Shown: positions 1-5,366 of the stretch, in pieces
Layout of the letters: every line of letters begins with the position of its first letter
Position numbering within the stretch: the stretch's first letter is position 1
Assembly (NCBI GenBank): GCA_902465465.1
Contig: CABQNF010000033.1
Span: 1-8,421, forward strand
Origin: an uncultured Collinsella sp.
Lineage (GTDB): Bacteria > Actinomycetota > Coriobacteriia > Coriobacteriales > Coriobacteriaceae
Length of the DNA stretch: 8,421 nucleotides
Reading direction: 5' to 3'
Translations under genes and position numbers: made by a program
Notes under the pieces: generated by a model
Told to the model about the DNA's origin: nothing
Databases searched by the model: none
Seen by the model: the letters and a program-made list of their open reading frames with translations, nothing else

Positions 1-1
1 C

Positions 2-670
2 GCGAGCGTCCTGCACGAGGAGGCTGTGTTCCCCGTGCGCGAGGCCGGTATTCCGCTGGTCATCAAGAACACCAATGCGCCGCAGGACCCCGGCACCATT
101 ATTAGCGAGACGGCTGATGAGGGCGAGGCAGAGCCCATCATTACCGGCGTGACCGGCAAGCGCGGTTTTGTCGCCATCAACGTGGCTCGCGACCGCACCA
201 AGCCCCGCGTCGGCTTTATGCGCCGTGCGCTTTCGGTCTTCGAGCGCTATGACGTTTCCGTCGAGCACATGCCCACCGGTGTCGACCGCTTTGGCGCCGT
301 GGTGCAGGAGCAGGACGTGCACGATTCGCTGTACTCGCTCGTGGGCGACATTCAGCAGGAGGTCGAGCCGCTCGAGATCGAGGTTGTCGAGGGCTTGGCG
401 CTCATCGCAACCGTCGGCCGTAACCTGCGCGGCCGCGCAGGTATCTCGGGCCATCTGTTTGGCATGCTTGGCCAGGCCGGCGTGAGCGTGCGTATGATTT
501 CGCAGAGCTGCGACGAGATCAACATCATCATCGGTGTCGAGGAGAAGGACTTCGACCTAGCGATTCGGACCATTTACCGTGCCTTCTCCGATGAGAACGG
601 CATTGTGAAGGTCTCCGACCTGGAGGCTTCCGCGCCGGTCGATCCCGCTCTGGCTGCGCTCCACAAGTAG
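2..670 (+). CDS. lysC: Aspartate kinase, C-terminal part (5' end outside window)
   Basis: Aspartate kinase phosphorylates L-aspartate to aspartyl-4-phosphate, the first committed and usually feedback-controlled step toward Lys, Thr, Met and diaminopimelate. The reading frame is open from base 2. The first visible residues (ASVLHEEAV, then FPVREAGIPLVIKNT and the PGTII turn) match the end of the kinase catalytic domain, where AK family members carry a VLH..AV..P....GIP..I.NT..P..PGT.I pattern. Two ACT domains follow: GFVAINVAR with VSVEHMPTGVDRFGAVVQ, then LALIATVGRNLRGRAGISGHLFGMLGQAGVSVRMISQ with INIIIGVEEKDFDLAIRTIY. The EHMPTGVD-type ACT is closest in style to the Bacillus YclM/AKIII class. 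The GTG at 26 is an internal Val codon, not a start. It lies directly upstream of asd but is separated from it by a terminator. The family call is firm; effector specificity (Lys, Thr or both) cannot be read here. Confidence 0.95.
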   Translation, partial: ASVLHEEAVFPVREAGIPLVIKNTNAPQDPGTIISETADEGEAEPIITGVTGKRGFVAINVARDRTKPRVGFMRRALSVFERYDVSVEHMPTGVDRFGAVVQEQDVHDSLYSLVGDIQQEVEPLEIEVVEGLALIATVGRNLRGRAGISGHLFGMLGQAGVSVRMISQSCDEINIIIGVEEKDFDLAIRTIYRAFSDENGIVKVSDLEASAPVDPALAALHK

Positions 671-742
671 CTGCTATCTCGCTAGATTTTTGGGAGTTGC
701 CTCAAAATCTACGGCGGGGCGTTTCGTTTCGGTTTCGTTTCG

Positions 743-775
743 ACGGGGCGGGTTTCGTGCCCGCCCCGTTCTTGT
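743..775 (+). terminator. Rho-independent terminator after aspartate kinase
   Basis: A perfect 10-bp G+C-rich stem (743-752, ACGGGGCGGG, with 760-769, CCCGCCCCGT) encloses a 7-nt loop and is followed by the U-rich TCTTGT. The T-run is modest. Just upstream, 684-710 holds a second weaker hairpin (AGATTTT/AAAATCT plus GAG/CTC), and 721-741 holds a perfect 10-bp direct repeat (GTTTCGTTTC twice, 1 nt apart). Together these occupy most of the 173-nt gap between lysC and asd and suggest asd is transcribed separately. Confidence 0.7.
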
Positions 776-780
776 ATAAA
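775..780 (+). promoter_or_regulatory. Possible -10 element for asd
   Basis: TATAAA lies 64 nt upstream of the asd ATG, immediately after the lysC terminator. No convincing -35 is present at the right distance (the best is TTTCGT at 753-758, inside the terminator loop), so this is only a candidate. Confidence 0.25.
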
Positions 781-843
781 CTGGCAACAATAATCGGCCT
801 GCTCGGCATGCGGGCAAAAGCCACAACCTTTAAAGGGGGAAGC

Positions 844-1869
844 ATGAAACAGTACACGGTTGCTATTTTGGGCGCGACGGGAGCCGTGGGCACCCAGATG
901 CTCGAGTGCCTCAACGAGCAGGAGTTCCCGGTCGGCAAGCTCAAGCTGTTGGCAAGCGCACGCTCCGCGGGCAAGACCGTTGAGTTCCGCGGCGAGCAAA
1001 TCGTGATCGAAGAGGCTTGCCCCGAGGCCTTTGAGGGCTGCGACATCGTGCTCGGCGCTGCCGGCGACGATATCGCTAAGGAGCTGCTGCCCGAGGCCGT
1101 CAAGCGCGGAGCCGTCGTGGTCGACAACAGCCACGCCTTCCGCATGGATCCCGAGGTGCCGCTGGTCGTGCCCGAGATCAATGCCGACGATATCAAATGG
1201 CATCACGGCCTTATCGCCAACCCCAACTGCGCGACCATTATCGGCCTGGTTCCCACCTGGCCGCTGCACCAGCTTGCCGGCGTGAAGCGTATGATCGTGT
1301 CCACGTATCAGGCAGCTTCGGGCGCTGGCGCGCCCGGTATGGCCGAGCTCGAGGCTCAGCTGGCCGCCCTGGGCCGTGGCGAGGAGATTCCCGAGCCGCG
1401 CGCGTTTGCCGCCCAGCTGGCGAGCAACCTGATTCCGCAGATTGGCGGCGTCAAGGAGGAGGGCTTTACCTCCGAGGAGATGAAACTGCAGAACGAGGGC
1501 CGTAAGATCATGCATCTGCCCGAGCTGCGCGTGAACTGCACCTGCGTGCGCGTGCCCGTGCTGCGCTCGCACTCCGAGAGCATTACGCTCGAGTTTGAGC
1601 GCGACATTACGGTTGAGGAGGCCCGTGCTGCGCTGGCTGCCGCTCCGGGCGTGAAGCTGGTTGACGACATGAGCGCCGAGGATGCGCACGACCGCTTCCC
1701 CATGCCGATGGACACGTCCGACCAGGACCTGATCTGGGTCGGTCGCGTGCGTCGCGACATCTCGAACCCCGAGGCTGCGCGCGGCATCACCTTCTGGTGC
1801 TGCGGCGACCAAATCCGTAAGGGCGCGGCAACCAACGCCGTCCAGATCGCCAAGCTGCTCTGCGAGTAG
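844..1869 (+). CDS. asd: Aspartate-semialdehyde dehydrogenase
   Basis: This enzyme makes L-aspartate-4-semialdehyde from aspartyl phosphate with NADPH, in the cytoplasm, one step after aspartate kinase. The ATG at 844 is chosen because AGGGGGA (834-840) sits just upstream and the encoded N-terminus (MKQYTVAILGATGAVG) is the usual one. The frame is open upstream to a TTG at 697, but those 49 codons cross the terminator and are not family-like. The product is 341 residues, normal for the family. The Rossmann loop GATGAVG is at residues 10-16 and the nucleophilic Cys129 is in NPNCATI. Gln156 is in the YQAASGAGAPG segment. Arg236 and His243 are in CVRVPVLRSHSE; the seven-residue spacing matches the substrate-binding Arg and general-base His of characterised enzymes. 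All key residues are intact, so it should be active. Confidence 0.97.
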   Translation: MKQYTVAILGATGAVGTQMLECLNEQEFPVGKLKLLASARSAGKTVEFRGEQIVIEEACPEAFEGCDIVLGAAGDDIAKELLPEAVKRGAVVVDNSHAFRMDPEVPLVVPEINADDIKWHHGLIANPNCATIIGLVPTWPLHQLAGVKRMIVSTYQAASGAGAPGMAELEAQLAALGRGEEIPEPRAFAAQLASNLIPQIGGVKEEGFTSEEMKLQNEGRKIMHLPELRVNCTCVRVPVLRSHSESITLEFERDITVEEARAALAAAPGVKLVDDMSAEDAHDRFPMPMDTSDQDLIWVGRVRRDISNPEAARGITFWCCGDQIRKGAATNAVQIAKLLCE

Positions 1870-1885
1870 CGGTGGACCTGTCCGA

Positions 1886-2011
1886 CGGGGGCCGGGCTTA
1901 GCTTTCAGAACGTCCTCGACCATGTGTGGCGCCTTGTCCTGCTCCTTCGGAGCCGCGGACAAGGCGCCACACTGGTCTGCGGAGTGTTCTGAAAGCTAAG
2001 CCCGGCCCCCG
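1886..2011. repeat. 126-nt nested inverted repeat (giant hairpin)
   Basis: The outer arms are a perfect 26-bp inverted repeat (1886-1911 with 1986-2011). Inside, GACCA (1918-1922) pairs with TGGTC (1973-1977). The 16-nt arm GTGTGGCGCCTTGTCC (1924-1939) pairs perfectly with 1957-1972, and the tip GCTCC/GGAGC (1941-1945 with 1949-1953) closes on a TTC loop. Nearly the whole element folds on itself as DNA cruciform or RNA on either strand. It starts 16 nt after the asd stop and could terminate asd transcription, although no T-run follows either arm. The perfect arms with small internal loops resemble a palindromic intergenic repeat or a very small MITE. No flanking target-site duplication is visible and no protein is encoded. 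Confidence 0.85.
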
Positions 2012-2219
2012 CCTTCGGTGACGCTGCTGCAAGCGACCTGCGATGGGGCCGTTGTTGGTTGGGGCCGCTGGGCTGATGGGAGCACGTGGCTGTTGCGGGC
2101 CCTGGTCCCGGCGGCGGCCTCGGCGCTTCGCGCCTGCTGCCTTGGGTGACTTTGGGGTCGATTGGGGTTGTCTGCACAATTCGCGGTATTATGTTGCGGA
2201 GTTTTGAAAGGAGCCGCTG
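2012..2219 (+). promoter_or_regulatory. Non-coding stretch upstream of ogt with candidate promoter
   Basis: No plausible gene is seen on either strand. A stem-loop at 2113-2141 is formed by GGCGGC/GCTGCC outside and GGCGC/GCGCC around a TTC loop. A -10-like TATTAT lies at 2187-2192, 28 nt before the ogt start, with TTGGGG at 2162-2167 as a weak -35 (19-nt spacer). An alternative pair is TTGGGG (2152-2157) and CACAAT (2175-2180) with a 17-nt spacer. A strong ribosome site, AAAGGAG (2207-2213), precedes the GTG start by 6 nt and decides it. Confidence 0.35.
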
Positions 2220-2798
2220 GTGGTCACGACGACGTTTGCTTCGCCTTTGGGCGAAATCTTGCTTGCCGCTGATGGCCGCGGTCTGACGGGGCTTTGGTTT
2301 GAGGGACAGGAGCATTTTGGCTCCACGCTTCTCAAAGAAGATCCTGAACATGTTGAAGGCGCCGATGCAGTTTCTGGTGCTGGCGGCATGTCGTCGGTGA
2401 GTCCTGCAAATGGTGCGGCTTCTTCGGTGCTTGAGCGTTCGTGGGCTTGGCTGAATGCTTATTTTGCAGGGCAGGAACCTCGGTTTACGCCGCCGTTGCA
2501 TTTGATTGGCACGGCGTTTCAGCGTGAAGTTTGGTACGAGCTGCTTTCTATTCCGCGTGGCGAGGTCGCTACGTATGGCGAGATCGCCCAGCGTGTTGCG
2601 GCTCGACATCGTGTGCCGGGAAACGAGGCGCCCGTTGTGTCTCCCCGTGCCGTGGGGGCCGCGGTCGCGCGTAATCCTGTTTCGATTATCGTGCCGTGCC
2701 ATCGCGTGGTGGCGGCCGACGGATCGCTCAACGGATATGCCGGCGGGCTTGATCGCAAGGAGTGGCTGCTTCGGCTTGAGGGCGCGTACGAGGAGTAA
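2220..2798 (+). CDS. ogt: Methylated-DNA--protein-cysteine methyltransferase (O6-alkylguanine repair)
   Basis: This is a suicide DNA-repair protein that moves the alkyl group from O6-alkylguanine (and O4-alkylthymine) to its own cysteine. The GTG start at 2220 is set by AAAGGAG six bases upstream. The product is 192 residues. The N-terminal ribonuclease-H-like segment (FASPLGEILLAADGRGLTGLWFEGQ) is followed by a low-complexity linker at about residues 41-62, rich in Ala/Gly/Ser. The conserved C-terminal domain starts at GTAFQREVWYELLSIPRGEVATYGEIA. The arginine finger of the DNA-binding helix is Arg143 in RAVGAAVARNP, and the acceptor is Cys160 in the diagnostic IIVPCHRVV. The closing NGYAGGLDRKEWLLRLEG is typical. 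The extra residues before RAVGAA resemble longer variants known in other Gram-positive members. Codon use is somewhat less G+C-biased than in asd. It appears monocistronic, and no Ada-type DNA-binding domain is attached. Confidence 0.95.
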   Translation: MVTTTFASPLGEILLAADGRGLTGLWFEGQEHFGSTLLKEDPEHVEGADAVSGAGGMSSVSPANGAASSVLERSWAWLNAYFAGQEPRFTPPLHLIGTAFQREVWYELLSIPRGEVATYGEIAQRVAARHRVPGNEAPVVSPRAVGAAVARNPVSIIVPCHRVVAADGSLNGYAGGLDRKEWLLRLEGAYEE

Positions 2799-2838
2799 CA
2801 CTCGAGCGCTTTGCATAGCCAAGATGCCGTGAAAGAAC

Positions 2839-2977
2839 GGGACATGCTTTCCGAATGGAGGCTCAGACGGAAACTACGTCCCGGAATTCCGTTTTAAAGC
2901 GGGATGCGCTTTCCGAATGGCGTTCCAAGCGGAAACCGTGTCCCGGAATACAGCCTCAGAGTGGGACACCGTTTCCG
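2839..2977. repeat. Five-copy 15-nt motif in alternating orientation, 62-nt period
   Basis: The motif GGGA(n5)TTTCCG occurs at 2839-2853 (+), 2868-2882 (-), 2901-2915 (+), 2930-2944 (-) and 2963-2977 (+). Start-to-start steps are exactly 29, 33, 29 and 33 nt, giving a 62-nt tandem unit containing one inverted pair. Pairs 1/2 and 3/4 each fold into a hairpin with a 14-nt loop starting AATGG; copies 2/3 and 4/5 are separated by 18 nt starting GGAAT. The inner five bases vary between copies while the GGGA and TTTCCG blocks are kept. The array is cut off after half of a third unit, 27 bp before the channel remnant. It is not a CRISPR, because spacers are short and orientation alternates. It may act as the end structure for ogt transcripts, or belong to a dispersed palindromic repeat family. 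Confidence 0.85.
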
Positions 2978-3004
2978 GCTGAGACCACCTGCCTGGACAT
3001 CGAT

Positions 3005-3223
3005 CTACGCCCGCTCCTGCAGGGCGTAGATGGACTTATCCATGTTGAACAGGTAAGCCACAACGCAGACAATAATGAACATCGGCAAGTTACCAAAGCC
3101 GAAGACTTCGCAGCCAATAGGGATGGGTGCGAGCAGTGTATTGGTGGCGCTGCCAAAGGCGGCTGCGTAGCCCAGTGCGGCGCAGAGCTCGACGGGCATG
3201 CCGAGTTGAGCCTCGTTATGGCG
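3005..3223 (-). pseudogene. C-terminal remnant of a ClC-type chloride channel/transporter
   Basis: The minus-strand frame ending at the TAG at 3005-3007 encodes about 70 residues, including LCAALGYAAAFGSATNTLL, then APIPIGCEVFGFGNLPM, then FIIVCVVAYLFNMDKSIYAL. This order resembles the last membrane segments of ClC-family proteins that carry a G.AAVFAGA.NTPLA...MG.E.FG....YF..AC..AYL....SIY..Q pattern. The rest of the channel (roughly 350 or more residues, including the selectivity-filter motifs) is absent. The ATG at 3199 has no evident ribosome site and is internal to the homology, so this is a fragment. It joins directly, in another frame, to the Abi_2 fragment upstream. The family assignment is from remembered pattern only and is moderately sure. 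Confidence 0.6.
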
Positions 3224-3225
3224 AC

Positions 3226-3579
3226 ATCTGGGTAACAGAAAGGCCCGCGTTCCTCAGAGGCAAGATAGGCAATTCTGCTTCTGAGGTAGATCTCAATTCT
3301 GCCGACCGCACTGCCGACCGCATCAAACATTAACTGCCGGAGGGCTCGGTCAAATTCATACGTGTAGATGATGGTTTCGAATGTTGTGCCTTCGCGAAAG
3401 ATGGTAATCCCGGACTTGCATTTGGTTTTGTAGGGAAACCAGTAGGCCGACAGTCTGTAGTGGTTGGCTTCGACCAAAGCTCGCTCGAGTTCGCTTTGAT
3501 CAGAGCACTTAAGACCCTTGTTTTCTGTCAATAGTGCTATTTGTTCGTTGATGGATATCCGCGACTTCTGGTATTTCAT
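3226..3579 (-). pseudogene. Abi_2 (AbiD/AbiF-like) abortive-infection protein, N-terminal fragment
   Basis: The ATG at 3579-3577 has AGAGG (minus strand, 3588-3584) a few bases upstream. Residues 1-118 match the N-terminal half of the Abi_2 family: an ISINEQIALLTENKGL opening, the hallmark NHYRLSAYWFPY at 39-50, FREGTTFETI at 61-70, YEFDRALRQLMFDAVG at 74-89, and RIEIYLRSRIAYLASEERGPF before the break. Intact members run to about 300 residues and end with a conserved R....H region (HEPN-type ribonuclease motif) of the form LRN..AH..RLWN; all of that is missing. Past residue 118 the frame runs on for 89 codons to 2956, but those codons are the channel remnant read in the wrong frame. The protein is therefore presumed inactive. 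Codon use is markedly more A+T-rich than in the flanking genes, as expected of a transferred defence gene. Confidence 0.75.
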
Positions 3580-3593
3580 TAAGCCTCTTGATA

Positions 3594-3643
3594 GAAAAAG
3601 AGCTGGAGTTGCGCATCGTTGAGAGGCTTTCCAGCTTTAGCAA
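3594..3643 (-). ncRNA. Possible short leader RNA / attenuator upstream of the abi fragment
   Basis: On the minus strand AGCTGGA (3636-3630) and TCCAGCT (3607-3601) form a 7-bp stem with a 22-nt loop, followed directly by CTTTTTCT (3600-3593), a terminator-like arrangement. In the loop, AAGCCTCT (3629-3622) is perfectly complementary to AGAGGCTT (3588-3581), which contains the abi ribosome site. The leader could therefore end transcription early or mask translation. The 3' boundary assumes termination in the U-run and the 5' boundary assumes the promoter at 3650-3676. This is inference from base pairing only. Confidence 0.35.
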
Positions 3644-3649
3644 AACAAA

Positions 3650-3676
3650 CTTATAAGATGCGACGGGCCGCGTCAA
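3650..3676 (-). promoter_or_regulatory. Promoter of the abi leader
   Basis: On the minus strand TTGACG (3676-3671) and TATAAG (3655-3650) form near-consensus -35 and -10 hexamers. The spacer is 15 nt, shorter than the usual 17. The expected start, near 3643, places the leader hairpin at the 5' end of the transcript, about 63 nt before the abi ATG. Confidence 0.45.
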
Positions 3677-3749
3677 GATAATTACCGGACGGCCTAGGAG
3701 GCGGCTGGTTGGCTGGCTTAAAACCCAGCGCGTGAAATGACGCTCCACG

Positions 3750-4388
3750 CTATTCAGCGCGCTTGATAGGATGACGAACCACAGTCTTAAGTTTCTCCGG
3801 CGCACACTTGCGTGGATCGGAAAGATAGATTTCGTGATGTAAACGGGTGTCTGAGAAGTCGGGGACATAGCCCTGCTCGGTCGCATATTCATGCATGGCG
3901 TCTACGGTTGCCGGCTCGCTGTCGTAGGGTCCGGTATGCATGCATTGAACGCAGAGACCCTCGTCAACTTTAAGCAGCTCGACGGCAGAAAAGTCCAGTT
4001 TCTTTTTGGCCGTGGCTTCCGCGACCGCCCAGTCAAAGTCATCCTGAGTGACGAAATCGGGCAGGCGGATGCACGAGATAAAGTTGAAATCGTCCTTGCG
4101 TACATAATCGATGTCGCCGCTCGGGGAGTCTTGCCACCAGAAGCCCTCGAGCGGCGGTACCACAAAGTCGAAATAGCCCTCGATACTCCTTGAGCCTTTC
4201 TTTGACATCTTGACGGTATAGGCGATGCCGTAAAGCAGCGGCAGGGCATTTTGATACTCGCCACCTTCGGTATTTGGGTCGCCCTTTCCGCGAACGGCAA
4301 CGTAGCTCATAGGCGGGACAGTTATGATACTCGGCTTGCTTGCAGGTCTGTAGAGCTCCTTGCATTCCTTCTTAAAGTCGAACGCCAT
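3750..4388 (-). CDS. GyrI-like small-molecule-binding domain protein
   Basis: This 212-residue protein is of the GyrI-like family (COG4832-type, the stand-alone form without a DNA-binding domain). The ATG at 4388-4386 is preceded at 8 nt by AAAGG (4401-4397). Visible family marks are FDFKKECKELYRP at 3-15, GKGDPN at 34-39, LYGIAYTVKMSK at 52-63, DFVVPPLEGFWW at 74-85, RLPDFVT at 108-114, CMHTGPYDSEP with the HxGPY core at 151-155, and RLHHEIYLSDPRK near the C-terminus. The family folds as two SHS2 units with a ligand pocket. Known relatives include the E. coli gyrase inhibitor SbmC/GyrI (SOS-induced), ligand sensors fused to regulators, and enzymes that hydrolyse cyclopropanoid DNA-alkylating drugs. 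The exact substrate here is unknown. The protein is intact and separate from the decayed abi fragment downstream. A LexA box overlaps its promoter region. Confidence 0.85.
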   Translation of the reverse strand: MAFDFKKECKELYRPASKPSIITVPPMSYVAVRGKGDPNTEGGEYQNALPLLYGIAYTVKMSKKGSRSIEGYFDFVVPPLEGFWWQDSPSGDIDYVRKDDFNFISCIRLPDFVTQDDFDWAVAEATAKKKLDFSAVELLKVDEGLCVQCMHTGPYDSEPATVDAMHEYATEQGYVPDFSDTRLHHEIYLSDPRKCAPEKLKTVVRHPIKRAE

Positions 4389-4429
4389 GTTGGCCGCCTT
4401 TCTGCGTATTGGCCTGCTTAGATAGCGGA

Positions 4430-4440
4430 ATCATATCATA
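4430..4440 (-). promoter_or_regulatory. -10 region of the GyrI-like gene
   Basis: Read on the minus strand, two overlapping TATGAT hexamers (4440-4435 and 4435-4430) lie 42-52 nt before the ATG. The matching -35 position falls within the LexA palindrome at 4445-4458 (TTCGAA at 4460-4455, 19-nt spacer; no better hexamer seen). A repressor bound there would block polymerase. Confidence 0.45.
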
Positions 4441-4444
4441 GAAA

Positions 4445-4458
4445 CGAACAGCTGTTCG
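4445..4458. promoter_or_regulatory. LexA-binding site (SOS box)
   Basis: CGAACAGCTGTTCG is a perfect 14-bp palindrome and fits the Gram-positive/actinobacterial SOS consensus CGAAC-R-N-N-Y-GTTCG at every position. It sits 57-70 bp upstream of the GyrI-like start, just upstream of and partly overlapping the -35 side of its -10 repeats, a normal position for LexA repression. The divergent ABC operon starts about 200 bp away on the other side and is a less likely target. Confidence 0.8.
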
Positions 4459-4575
4459 AATGATTTGGCTGACAGATTGAGATGCGTGCGTTGTGTTTGG
4501 CGGTCGGCCTGACCCCATCGATGATTTCTCTGCCTCCCCGGCGCCTCATCTATAGCTGCCGTTTCCCCATATAAA

Positions 4576-4610
4576 ACCTGCCAAAATAAACCTGTCCCTT
4601 TTTGGTAGGT
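4576..4610. repeat. Stem-loop upstream of the ABC operon
   Basis: ACCTGCCAAAA (4576-4586) pairs with TTTTGGTAGGT (4600-4610), 11 bp with one G-T wobble, around a 13-nt loop containing ACCTGTCCC. It lies 49 nt before the ATPase start. TATAAA at 4570-4575 could be a -10 for the operon, although no good -35 is seen, which would place the hairpin at the mRNA 5' end. Apart from the LexA box, the rest of the 271-nt gap (4389-4659) holds nothing I can name. Confidence 0.5.
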
Positions 4611-4659
4611 GCGAAATGGGTAATACTAAAGAGTTATCCGACCAGATGGGAATTAATCG

Positions 4660-5361
4660 ATGGCTTATATCGAATTCAAAGACGTCATCAAGGCATACGG
4701 CGAGGGCGACGCCCGCATCCATGCGCTCGACGGTGCGAGCTTTACGGTCGAGCGCGGCGAGCTCGCCATCATTTTGGGTGCTTCGGGTGCCGGCAAGACC
4801 ACGGCGCTCAACATTCTGGGCGGCATGGATACGGCGACCTCCGGCACCGTGACGGTGGACGGGCGCGACGTGAGCTCCGCCAACGAGGCTCAGCTCGTGG
4901 AATACCGCCGCGCCGATGTCGGCTTTGTCTTCCAGTTCTACAATCTGGTCCCCAACCTGACGGCGCTCGAAAATGTTGAGCTTGCGGCGCAAATCTGCCC
5001 CGATTCGCTCGATGCCGAGCAAACGCTTTGCCAGGTTGGCTTGGGTGAGCGCCTCGCCAACTTCCCCGCGCAGCTTTCGGGCGGCGAGCAGCAGCGCGTG
5101 TCCATTGCCCGCGCACTGGCAAAGAACCCCAAGCTGCTTTTGTGCGACGAGCCCACGGGCGCACTTGACTATAAAACCGGCAAGCAGATCTTGCAGCTGC
5201 TGCAGGACACTTGCCGCAAGCAGGGCATTACGGTCATCATCATCACCCACAACTCCGCGCTGGCGCCCATGGCCGATCGCCTGATCCGCTTTAAGAACGG
5301 TCGCGTGGAGAGCGAGACGGTCCAGCAAAATCCCGTGCCTATCGAGACGATCGAGTGGTAG
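4660..5361 (+). CDS. ABC transporter ATP-binding protein, MacB/LolD-type
   Basis: This 233-residue ATPase energises the FtsX-like permease encoded immediately downstream, on the cytoplasmic face. The ATG at 4660 is the only reasonable start: an in-frame TAA lies one codon upstream (4654-4656), and GGGAA (4648-4652) is a modest ribosome site. All nucleotide-binding motifs are present. Walker A is GASGAGKT with Lys46, and the Q-loop is Gln92 in FVFQFYNLVPNLTALENV. The signature is LSGGEQQR from residue 139, Walker B is LLLCDEPTGALD with Asp163/Glu164, and the H-loop is His197 in VIIITHN. The NLVPNLTALENV stretch and the overall length are typical of the MacB/LolD/FtsE mechanotransmission class rather than of importers. 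Such systems in Gram-positives export or resist peptides and other amphiphiles, or act on the envelope. The substrate is not readable. Confidence 0.95.
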   Translation: MAYIEFKDVIKAYGEGDARIHALDGASFTVERGELAIILGASGAGKTTALNILGGMDTATSGTVTVDGRDVSSANEAQLVEYRRADVGFVFQFYNLVPNLTALENVELAAQICPDSLDAEQTLCQVGLGERLANFPAQLSGGEQQRVSIARALAKNPKLLLCDEPTGALDYKTGKQILQLLQDTCRKQGITVIIITHNSALAPMADRLIRFKNGRVESETVQQNPVPIETIEW

Positions 5362-5366
5362 CGCCC

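Noticed and set aside
697..843. 49-codon N-terminal extension of asd starting at TTG 697
   Set aside because: It crosses the lysC terminator, has no family similarity, and the ATG at 844 has both a ribosome site and the canonical N-terminus.
709..1962. 417-codon minus-strand ORF opposite asd
   Set aside because: It is a shadow of asd codon bias: no domain resemblance, and it runs through the terminator and the giant hairpin.
1905..2822. 305-codon minus-strand ORF opposite ogt
   Set aside because: It is antisense to a clear ogt, composed of Arg/Pro/Ser-rich low-complexity sequence, and reads through half of the inverted repeat.
2882..2895. CGGAATTCCG palindrome followed by TTTT as an ogt terminator
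   Set aside because: The palindrome has no loop-forming centre, and the site is better explained as the space between repeat copies.
2839..2977. CRISPR array
   Set aside because: Repeat units alternate orientation, spacers are 14 and 18 nt, and no cas gene is in the window.
2855..3235. 126-codon plus-strand ORF across the repeat array and channel remnant
   Set aside because: Its N-terminal part is translated repeat and the rest is antisense to the ClC-like fragment. No ribosome site or known family.
4616..4852. ATG at 4616 opening a 78-codon ORF before the ATPase
   Set aside because: It runs mostly inside the ATPase gene in another frame, and the product has no recognisable features.
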